Shown one piece after another: positions 55,641 through 64,000 of a stretch of 64,000 nt of DNA. The stretch covers positions 1,146,111,007 to 1,146,175,006 of the forward strand of contig CM062807.1 of assembly GCA_031772625.1 (NCBI GenBank), written 5' to 3'. Positions within the stretch are counted from its first letter, which is position 1. The number at the start of each line of letters is the position of its first letter. A model generated the notes under the pieces. That model searched no databases and had not been told where the DNA came from. It saw only the letters and a program-made list of their open reading frames with translations. The DNA is from Pinus tabuliformis. Taxonomy: Eukaryota > Streptophyta > Pinopsida > Pinales > Pinaceae. The position numbers and the translations under genes were made by a program.

Positions 55641-57063
55641 GATGTCACCTTTTTTAATTCATGTACTCATGTGCTCATATACTTATTGAAATGCATTCAT
55701 GATGGTGTAAAATGTTTCCATAGTCTTAGGGAGTATATAAAGAATTTTTCTTGGTGTATCAAGCTCTCATATGAAGCTGAGATATATGTTTCTTATAGGC
55801 CTTGAAACTATGAGTCTATTTCCATGTACTAAGTTATAGGCATGTCCTCTAGAGGTTACTACTGAGTATCATGATGTGAAATTACTTGTGGAAGGTGAGA
55901 ATGATGTCCCAAGCAACCTCTCAAAGCAAAATTGACAAATTCTAAGAGGAAGGAGAGAAAATGAGGAGTAGTGCAAACTACCTACGTCCATAGAATATTA
56001 GTAACATTGGAAATGGTCTGAAGAGAAGCTTTATAACACAATTCAACAAAGCACATACAATGTTACTTTATTTTGGTGTTTTTCCTTGGATTCCTTGTGC
56101 ACCTCAACTATTTTTATTGGTTTTTCTAGCAATGTTTTATTTTGGAATCTTGAGAAATGTTTTGAATGAGTTAACTAACATATGGAAGGTGGAAAAGTGA
56201 TGAATATTCTTCATTAAGTGAGGTGAGTGTCTATATTGAGTCAAGAGGATTGATCCAGATAGATTTAAGAATGTGAATACAATTTCTAAGTGCTTTGCCA
56301 CCACAACCAATCAGTGTCTTAACCATCTCAAGGAATTACAAATATGTGAAGGCATGAAGTTCATTTGGTTGGTTCTCTAGTAGTGTGAGTGAGTAAGTAT
56401 GCATGTAGATAAATTTCACAAACTAGTGATTATAAGAGAGAGTTCAAAGCTTCAGTATTGAAGTGTGCTTCATAAATTATTCATCATCAGTGTTTCATAG
56501 TTCTGTGCAGATATTAAAGATCGGTTTGGAGAGAGAGTGTGTGGAGATTTTATTCTCATTTGGAGTGTGAAATTGTCATTAGGATGCTTATTTAATGCTA
56601 GTTTATTGTTTATGCAACAATGTTTTTAGTTTTGAATCATAATATCTTGTTGTAGAATTGGTTGTACTTGGATCAGGGACTTCAAGCTAAGTGCATGTTA
56701 ATTTTCTATTGTAGGAATGGGTGATCCAAGTTGGTTAGAGCCAACATTTCTCATTTTAGTTAAGGGGCCGGTGTTCCATTCCTAATGGTATCTAGATTAT
56801 GTAATGTAAATGAGAATATTTTTAAAGCAATAGATAATAAGAGGAAGCAACAAACAATTCAGTTGGTTTTTCCCTAGACGAGGATTTTTCCACTTAAAAT
56901 CCAAGTGACTACATGAGATGATTACTTGTGTTTTATTGTGCATGTGAATGATCATGTTATATCTTTATGAAGTGAATTTATAAATAACTTTTAATTGCAT
57001 AAATATTTTTATTTTTCGTAACACTGATTCACCCCCCCTCTCAATATTACTTGTGTCGTAACA
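55641..57063 (+). other. Non-coding DNA; right part probably a copia 5' LTR end
   Basis: No ORF. From about 56840 the text (TTTTTCCCTAGACGAGGATTTTTCCACTTAAAATC in pieces, then CACCCCCCCTCTCAATATTAC) is the plus-strand form of the U5 end seen in copia LTRs such as 19196 (GAGAGGGGGGGTGAATC on the other strand). The LTR would end at about 57063, TAACA, next to a badly decayed primer site (TTGGTTCACTCC). I could not place its left end. Confidence 0.5.
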
Positions 57064-57119
57064 TTGGTTCACTCCTTTGTTGCATCTTGATCGTTGAAAG
57101 GATAATTTAAGAAGGGACA

Positions 57120-58355
57120 ATGGTTGGATATGACATGAAGCTTCTAGTTTTTTATGGTGAGAACTATAACCTATGGAAGATGAGAATGAAAGGGAACCTC
57201 AGACATTTATGTGTTGATGTTTATTCAACTCTGGTTTCTGGGTATGTTTTTTGCTGATGTTCTTCCATTAGACCCTGATGGAAATAATATTTTTCAAAAT
57301 TATGCCAAAGACATAAATGATATATTGGCAGGTCTAAGTGAGAATGAGCTAATAAAAGTTGTGCATTGTAAATCAACCAAATAATTTTGGGACAAACTTG
57401 AGAATAGTTATGAAGGTGAAGAAAGTGAAGCTTCAAACCTATAGGATTAGGTTTGAGATCTTGAAAATGAAGGAATATGAAACTATTGGATAGTATTTCC
57501 AAAGGTTTGAAATTGTGACCAATATGATCAAGAGCATAAATCAAAATTTTGAAGATGAAGTCATTATTAAAAAAATTTTGAGGTATTTACCAGCAAAATT
57601 TAACCCCAAGGTTTATTATACTGAGAAAATTTATGACTTGAGCACGCTCACTATGGATTTTTTTCTTGGAATTCTTACATCTTATGAGATGTGTATTGTA
57701 GAAGAAAAATCTGAGCCTAGTGAATTAGCATTCAAGGCCTCCAGAAAGGTCAAGGATCTCACCAAAAATCTCAAGAAACTTCCAAAGAAAATAAAAGAAG
57801 AGGAAGATTATACTAGTAATGAATGTGATGAAGAATTTTCTCAGTTTACCAGTAAATTAAAGAAAGGTTCTAGAAAGTATAAAGGCAAGCTTCCTTTCAA
57901 TTTTTTTGAATGTGGAGAAGTTGGACATTTTGTTGCAAGATGTCAACATAAAAGAAGTGAAAATGAGGAGAGGAATAAGGAGATGAAAAGAAAGGATAAA
58001 GCTTAAAATTTCAAAAAGATAAAGCCAAAAAGATAAAGCCAAAAAGAGAAGGAGTTACTACTCCAAAGAAGGAAGTGGTACTTCAGATGAAAGTAGTGAG
58101 AAATATTCATCAAAAGAAGAAAGGCACAATGAACGTGTTCTTATGGATTTTGAGTCTGCAAAAAATGAATTAGATCTTGAGGATGGAGAGATTAATTATT
58201 AAGGTGAGCTAATTAATGCACTTTATGAGCTAGGAAAGGCTAGAAACGGAAACAAGATGCTAAAATATGAAATATGAAAATTAAAGGAGAGTAAGCCTCC
58301 TTTGGCTAATAATTCTTTGAATGCCCAGTTTGATGAGCTTGATAAATTCAAATAA
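57120..58355 (+). pseudogene. gag: Ty1/copia gag fragment
   Basis: Reads MVGYDMKLLVFYGENYNLW, then after frame changes IIKKILRYLPAKFNPKV and LTSYEMCIVEEKSEPSE (UBN2-type gag core), and a nucleocapsid KGKLPFNFFECGEVGHFVARC in which the first Cys of the CCHC knuckle is Phe. The clean run is 57515-58006. A Glu/Lys-rich region continues to about 58350, where another LTR begins. It is homologous to, but clearly diverged from, the gag of the 19-28 kb copia element. The rest of the element is missing. Confidence 0.82.
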
Positions 58356-58358
58356 AAT

Positions 58359-60180
58359 TGTTGGCAAAAATACTGAGCCAGGGGGGGAGTGAATCAATAT
58401 TTTAAAAATCACTTAAACCTTTCAATTTATTATTCATATATATGTACAATATTTTCATTAAGTAAAACATCGTATGTATGCGACTATGATGAAGACAAAT
58501 AACATATGCCTAGTTAACTAACTTTTCATTTAGATCATCATCTATTTAACTTCAACCAATGCATCATTGCTTCATTAGACATTAAATAAGCATTAACCAT
58601 GAGAATTAAGAGAAGAATAATCCATCACACATAAGCAACACAACAACACATGATGACACTAGGATTTTTAGGTGAAAAGCCAATGTATTAAAAAATCATT
58701 GTTGTCATCATCTCTCTCTTCATCTTTTATTATAAAGGAAAACATCTTACAATCTTGTACTATCACAGACTCATACCATTCTGTAGGAACCCACCTGTAG
58801 AAGGCTACACCATTCTCTCATTCTCTAGCACCCACCTATAGAAGGCTACAACATTCTCTCATTCTCCAACACCCACTGGAAAGGAGCTCCAAAACCTTGA
58901 TCTCGTTTACCCGCACCCACTAGAAGGGGGCTCCAACCTCCTAATTAGATTTACGAGCTACCACTAGAAGGGAGATTCGATTCCCTCACTAAAGGATCCA
59001 ACCCTCAGCACCTCAGTGGACCATGTTTCATAATATTTCATACTAAATCCACCTAACTCAACACATCAAAACAGATAGATAAATTTTCATCATATTATCA
59101 TACTAGACCCACTTCATTTAATCTCAATACCAAATAAAATTCTTAAATAAATCTCTGAAACATAATCACTAAACCAACTAAATTAAAAAATCAATCATTG
59201 AAACTCAATTAACCAATGCAACTAGATAAAAAAAACTAGGATAGATCATATCAATGCACAAACACCTATCAATATACCAAGCCAAATACTGTTACCCATC
59301 ACAAAAACCAATTGCTGCCACTGCAAACCTCGATCACACATACATCAGATTGTATATGCTACTATTATGAATCATACTCGTGTATGTACTCGCTTAGCCT
59401 GAAAAATACCTGTGTATGTATCTCAAAACAATTACTACTGATATTTCTGTCAAGATGAAACACTTGATGAGACACTAAATATTGAATCACAACATATACA
59501 TCAACACTAGCTCAATCATAATGTTGCACCATCACTGATCAATATACCAAGTACAAATCACTACACGGTAGCATCATCACTAGTCAACATATCATTCCAT
59601 AAACAATTCAACCAAATCAATACTATTAAACACATATTATCATAAGAGGGACTTCATCGATAAACACCAACAAACATAATATGACTGATCAAACATTATC
59701 AATATTTTATACTGTAAAAAACTAGCAGATATACGTGTCTTTTAGAAAACACATTCGTGTATGTATGCACTTCTCATGCTTGACACTTCCATACATATTA
59801 TTAAATTTCGTAGAATGTATACATGACAACCCAGAAGTAGATCTGCATATGTGTGCGGCTTCTCAAAGACAAACCCATGTATATATCTCTAATCACTGAT
59901 TCATACCTTTGTTGCACACCACATCATCTTTCAAACCAAAATATCAACATACACATTGTTGCAGACACACATCATGATATCATCATCACAGATCTATCAA
60001 ACCATAAAAAACTTATCCAATATGTATTCCCAAATCTATCATATATGATCCATCTGCTTGCTCCCTCATGCACACGTATTTCAGATCAAGTCATTCATAA
60101 ATCATATATCACATGCACATCCTAGCACTTGATCTCCATCTCCTTATATAGCATAAGCCTTAGCCAATACCTTAGGCCAA
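58359..60180 (-). repeat. Copia LTR (solo or truncated), minus orientation
   Basis: Starts TGTTGGCAAAAATACTGAG then AGGGGGGGAGTGAATC, the same terminal layout as the LTRs at 19196 and 26390 (TGTTGGAAATAATACTGAG). Downstream are the AGGTGAAAAGCCAATG segment and ACCCAC..AGAAGGCTACA blocks (a 46-bp unit repeated at about 58787-58880), which parallel the older LTR pair in style. No partner LTR, no matching end and no target duplication were found, so the right limit is a guess. No ORF. Confidence 0.6.
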
Positions 60181-60370
60181 TCCCTTAGTTATGTCAATGG
60201 TATTCTTTGACGAGATAAAATATTTGTTGTCACTCCCATTACTATGGGCGAATACCATGGTAAAGACCCCTAGTATGTATAATACCATGGTAAGGAAACT
60301 GTACACGACTTTTTTTCACCATACCTACTTATGTGCGCGACCTTTCTTCACAACACCTGCATATATTTTC

Positions 60371-60494
60371 CCAAACTTCACCTTTATCATTCCTCTGTCT
60401 CTGAATAGTTCCTCTTGTATGATTGTTCTTGTAATTCCTCTATCTTTGAAGAAAGAGAGTCCAAAGACAGAAGAATGATAAAGGTGAAGTTTGG
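60371..60494. repeat. Inverted repeat, 33-bp arms
   Basis: 60371-60403 and 60462-60494 are reverse complements with two C/T mismatches; the spacer is 58 bp. The right arm is part of the coding-like start of the gypsy fragment that follows, so the left arm is an inverted copy of it. An 8-bp pair, GTAATTCC (60431) and GGAATTAC (60493), overlaps the structure. Confidence 0.92.
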
Positions 60495-62036
60495 AATTAC
60501 AAAAAAACTCCTACGGTTCCTCTAATAGAACAACCTTCTATTTCTTTCTAAGATCCACCTTTCCCTGAAAGGCTTAAAATTGATAAACGAATAGAGAGGC
60601 AAATTATTTTACCAAATTATGATATGCTAGATGAACTCATGAATATTGTCATTAAAAGTCTTTTATTATAATTTATAAAGTAAATACCAATATTTGCAAA
60701 AACTAGCAAGGAGTTATGCATTAGAAGACTAGGAAAGAAATAAAATATACCAAAAATATCCAATTGGTAGGAAAAACTACTAACATCATGATGGGAAAAC
60801 CTATTGTTCAAAAATATCTAGATCATTGTAGTCCTATTGTGAAAATTCATAACAATGGTGTTGAGATTCCAAATACTTTAATTGATCTAGGAGCAGCCAT
60901 TAATATCATGAGTAAACAAACAATGGAGAAACTTAAGCTTTCTAATCTTCAATATACTCCTACATTATTACAATTAGAAGATCGATCTATTATCAAACCA
61001 GATCACATATTAGAAGATGTGTTTGTTTCTCTAGATTCTTGGCAATATCCTATAGACTTCATGATTTTAGCTCCCAAGAATAATTTAGGAGGTCATCCAT
61101 TGATCCTTGGTAGACCTTGGCTAGATATAATTTATGGATTCATAAGTTGTAGATATGGTGATATGTATATCTGTGAGGGAAAATTGACTAAAATTTTTAC
61201 CTTGTATCCTCCTACTAAAATAATAACTGAAATAGAAAGTGAGATTTCGTTAGATGATGATAATGAAGACTTTAATGATATGCAACCAGTTTCTACTTTT
61301 TCACAACTAGATGAAGAAGATCAATTGATATATTTAATAAATAATAATGATTCTTCTTCATACTATGAGCAAGATCAAAGTTTTTAGGAACAATGCAATG
61401 TTGAATATTTATCATCTCACCAAATGGCTTTACATTCTATGGAAAAATTTGGCAATTCTCAAGTAGAAATTTTTCCAGATAACACATTGAATATTAACAA
61501 TAATTTGGAAGAATTTCAGAAGAGAAAATTGATTCATATGCTACAAAGACACGCTTCTTCTTATGCATGGTAATACATTGACATGAAAGGGATTGATCCT
61601 AAAACTTGTATGCATCATATTTATATTGAAGAAAATTTCAAACCAATTAGACAACCTCAGAAAAGGATGAATCCTAATCTAAGAGAAATTGTTAAGGAGG
61701 ACTTAAAAAATTTTCTTAATGTGAATTGCATTTATCCAATACAAAATAGTCAATGGATGTCACTTTTAGTGATTGTTCCTAAGAAAAATGGAAAATGAAG
61801 AGTGTGCATTGAATACAAGGAATTAAACAAAGCTACTTTAAAAGGTCATTTTTCACTACCTTTCATAGGTCAACTATTAGATACCTTGGTAGGGAAAAAG
61901 TATTTTTCATTCTTAGATGGTTTTAGTGGATATAATCAAATCCAACTGCACCAGAAGATCAAGATAAATTTAATTTTACATGTCCGTGGGGAACATATTA
62001 CTATAGGGTTCTTCCCTTCGGATTATGTAATGCACC
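60440..62036 (+). pseudogene. pol: Ty3/gypsy protease and partial reverse transcriptase fragment
   Basis: From about 60440: SLKKESPKTEE and VWNYKKTPTVPLIEQPS, then with frame changes MLDELMNIVIK and IPIFAKTSKELC. The protease is clean from 60764 to 61387: NTLIDLGAAINIMSKQT (DLGA-type active site), SWQYPIDFMIL and LGGHPLILGRPWLD. RT starts DPKTCMHHIYIEENFKPIRQPQ, VCIEYKELNKAT and FSFLDGFSGYNQI, and stops before the catalytic YxDD at 62036, cut by the next element. DLGA proteases and this spacer style are typical of Athila-like and related non-chromovirus gypsy elements. Confidence 0.82.
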
Positions 62037-63310
62037 TGTTGTAGAGCTATAAAACGGGTCTCTTTCATCTCTAATTACCTCACATTAATATGTCAATCCG
62101 GGAACGTTTTGTTATTTCAAAGAGTGTCTCCGTCTGAGGCTGTCATTTGTCAGAGTAATGCTAGTAGTACAGTGTTCAGAAATACAAGGGTAAATGGATG
62201 TTCATCTACAGCTTAACTACTTCAAAATATTAAATCACACATTCAAAAGATTAAGCAACTTATCAGTCAAGGATTCGATAGCAATAACCCATCCCTTTGG
62301 AAACTAATGGAAAAGGAAATCAGAGAACTGATCGTGGATTTGGGAGCCGGACAGTAAATGCCAATGCTCACTACAGCCTGAGATCGTTCTTCACACCAAT
62401 ACCAGTGAATGGAACGGCAGATGAGAAATGGAACAACAATTAAGAAATTGAACAGCAAGTTTGAAATGGAACAGCAAATCCGAAATAGAACAACAATTCT
62501 GAAATGGAACAACAGCTAAGAAATAGAACAGCAACTAAGTCTTACAAGTAGTAACAATCTTAATCTATCAGATCCAATGCATTAATCATAATCTACAGGA
62601 ATCAAACGGAAATCTTTCACTCTTAAGGGCAGATTGAATACCACACACCAATGGAACAACACTGATTACTGATAAGTTATGGAACAGCGCTTGAAAACCA
62701 TATACACACACAACACACTTAAATAGTAATCTGATCCAAGTATCGATCTCAGTTAGAAAGAATACAACTACATTTCAAAATAGGACAGCATTGTTCATAA
62801 ATCCAACAATCGCAAAGAACATAACTTCCAAGATGAATTTCGTAACGTTAATGAACAAGTGCACAGTAGAGAGGCTCTGTAGTGAAACAGTAATAGTTTT
62901 CTGTAAAGACTAGTAGTATTATATCAACTCCTAAAATAACAGTAATATGATGCAGAGTCAATACAATCGTTCCATCTGTAGAAACCTTAATAAATCAACA
63001 TAATAGAGCATGTGATGTAAACTTTATAAAACACATCAGATTAACAAATGACGTCGATAAGCAAACCACGCATAAACCAAACGTAATAATACAGGAGCAA
63101 GTGTCCTCCAGGGCCGGGCCCTTAGCCTCTAGGGGTACACCAGTTGAAGTTATTCCAGACTCAGAGATGAAATAGTAACCAAGTTTGTATTAATGCATAG
63201 AAAAAAATTACAATAAACCAGTTCTCAATGAGACTCGATGATCAAAGTTTTGATTTTAAAGGAAATTACATAAAAGCATAACCATCTCCAACTATCCCCT
63301 CGAGCTAACA
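62037..63310 (-). repeat. Probable LTR of another retrotransposon
   Basis: Abruptly replaces the RT of the preceding fragment at 62037 with TGTTGTAGAGC. It would end at 63310 in GCTAACA, giving TGTT...AACA termini. On the minus strand AAAAGGGGCAGCA (63311-63323) sits just upstream as a possible polypurine tract, so the element would extend right of the window. No second LTR can be seen here; boundaries are inferred. Confidence 0.45.
62407..62538. repeat. Minisatellite of 19-bp units
   Basis: Six consecutive units of exactly 19 bp starting GAAAT-GAACA-CAA (62425-62538), plus a degenerate 18-bp unit before them (62407-62424). Variation is confined mainly to the last four bases of each unit. 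It lies inside the probable LTR. Confidence 0.92.
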
Positions 63311-63372
63311 ATGCTGCCCCTTTTATCAGGGTGACGGCCAAGATATGTAAGTGCAGAAATAGATAAAACAGC

Positions 63373-63403
63373 AATCCCTCAGGATCAAGGATCCTGAGGG
63401 ATT
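63373..63403. repeat. Perfect 14-bp hairpin with 3-base loop
   Basis: AATCCCTCAGGATC, loop AAG, GATCCTGAGGGATT, with no mismatch. It lies 21 bases beyond the stop codon (63425-63427) of the minus-strand ORF and about 50 bases before the putative polypurine tract. Confidence 0.93.
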
Positions 63404-63424
63404 CGCCGAACCGTTAGTCCTTAG

Positions 63425-63670
63425 TCATTTATTTTCTCTCCTGCGCCGAGCTGATATCTCCACCTCCTTTTCCGGGCTGATTCGCTTTGATTTGCTTTGC
63501 CTTATTTGCATTCGGTCTCCCGTCAGAGGGACAACAGTTAACCCGTCATTGTCCTTTCCTTTGGAACGTAAACTTCTCGTTTTTCCTCCTTCCTGCATAA
63601 GGAAATGACAATTGTCAGCATTTTCGTCTTGCATATTAATCTCACATGGTCTATTATAATTCTTTATCAT
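63425..63670 (-). CDS. Unidentified basic ORF, possibly a terminal exon
   Basis: Minus strand, 81 codons from 63670. The second part is Lys/Arg-rich (GKTRSLRSKGKDNDGL, SKSKRISPEKEVEISARRRR) and ends at TGA 63427-63425. A good splice acceptor, TTATGCAG|GAAGG, lies just before the EGGKTRS segment (about 63592), so the true coding part may be only that last exon. No family recognised. It could be a nucleic-acid-binding tail of a retroelement protein or a host exon. Confidence 0.35.
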   Translation of the reverse strand: MIKNYNRPCEINMQDENADNCHFLMQEGGKTRSLRSKGKDNDGLTVVPLTGDRMQIRQSKSKRISPEKEVEISARRRRENK

Positions 63671-63689
63671 TTTCCTAGTTCATGATGCA

Positions 63690-64000
63690 AAAATTTTGTA
63701 GGTTCTAATGAAAAGATACTGAAATAATCATCAAAAACATACCTTCTTTAGTACTCCACACACCCCCCTGCTTACCATGTTTCATGCCCTCATGAAAACA
63801 TTGTAGTTGACATGTAAGGCGGTGCGAGAATAGGTTGGAGATGGAATCTCATGAGGAGGCCTACAGCCATGATGCGTAACTAGGTAGTCAAAGAAATGGC
63901 TTGTCTGACCCTCAAGCATCTCATAGAGGGCTTGGTATCTGGGTGCAGGGTGCCAAATGATTGGACTTCGGAACCTATATCCTAACCAAGATGGCCCTGC
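63690..64000 (-). other. Coding-like minus-strand sequence running off the window
   Basis: One minus frame reads without a stop from the window edge to about 63798: WLGYRFRSPIIWHPAPRYQ, ALYEMLEGQTSHFFDYLVTHHG, CRPPHEIPSPTYSRTALHVNYN (given in pieces). After a stop, another frame continues EGMKHGKQGGVWSTKE up to a donor-like GAAG|GTATGTTTTTG (about 63752). Composition looks protein-like, but I recognise no domain. Together with the 63425-63670 ORF it may be one spliced gene or retroelement ORF. Confidence 0.35.

Noticed and set aside
60191..60478. Plus-strand ORF of 95 codons
   Set aside because: It crosses both unrelated upstream DNA and an inverted duplication; only its last codons belong to the gypsy fragment.
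62407..62538. CRISPR-like short regular repeats
   Set aside because: Units are head-to-tail with no spacers, in plant DNA; it is a minisatellite.
63373..63403. Bacterial-type intrinsic terminator
   Set aside because: No U-run follows the stem in either direction and the context is plant nuclear DNA.

Overview
This window looks like repeat-filled DNA from the nuclear genome of a vascular plant with a large genome. The evidence is plant-type Ty3/gypsy and Ty1/copia LTR retrotransposons with plant initiator-Met primer sites, an L1-type LINE fragment and one plant Agenet-domain gene relic with GT-AG introns. The eroded but still complete insertions (LTR pairs about 85-95% alike by eye) would fit a gymnosperm or another genome that removes repeats slowly, but the sequence does not prove the taxon. 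I saw no intact host gene, rRNA, tRNA gene or CRISPR array, and every coding region carries disabling lesions or is cut by the window edge.

Layout. (1) 1-13722: Ty3/gypsy element A (+), with its 5' end outside the window and its RNase H region split by a full-length relative, element B (2547-10367, TGATC...GATCA ends, near-perfect 5-bp duplication). (2) 13723-19195: AT-rich DNA with two copies of an approximately 450-500 bp dispersed repeat (14711, 18108), a 155-158 bp tandem triplication (15392-15815), and a 5'-truncated LINE (16773-17887, minus) bounded by a perfect 19-bp duplication. (3) 19196-28302: the youngest insertion, a full-length Ty1/copia element on the minus strand with perfect TCATT duplications. 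Its whole gag-pol (26328 down to 21475) stays in one frame and is broken only by five nonsense codons. (4) 28303-30835: AT-rich DNA and a decayed tandem array. (5) 30836-45926: a 15-kb Tat/Ogre-like Ty3/gypsy element C (+) with gag, protease, RT, RNase H, integrase, a second RNase H after integrase, an antisense ORF with a splice donor, and a repeat-rich 3' UTR. Its 5' LTR contains a further 1-kb insertion. (6) 45927-48329: repeats, including two more copies of the dispersed family. (7) 48330-54194: full-length Ty3/gypsy element D (+) with perfect ATATT duplications. (8) 54443-55625: minus-strand Agenet-domain pseudogene exons, the only host-gene relic recognised. (9) 55640-64000: pieces of at least four elements: a copia gag, a minus-strand copia LTR, a gypsy protease-RT fragment next to an inverted duplication, and a probable LTR starting at 62037 with unidentified minus-strand coding-like sequence running off the window.

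How the parts work together. Each element would have made its own particle proteins (gag), maturation protease, reverse transcriptase/RNase H and integrase. A, B, D and the copia element prime from initiator-Met tRNA where the site is visible; C uses a different tRNA. None can now move by itself, because nonsense codons, frameshifts or catalytic substitutions are visible in each. Most of the inferable nonsense changes are C-to-T or G-to-A, as expected for heavily methylated, silenced DNA. Relative ages inferred from LTR divergence and nesting: A is older than B; B, C and D are middle-aged; the copia element is youngest.
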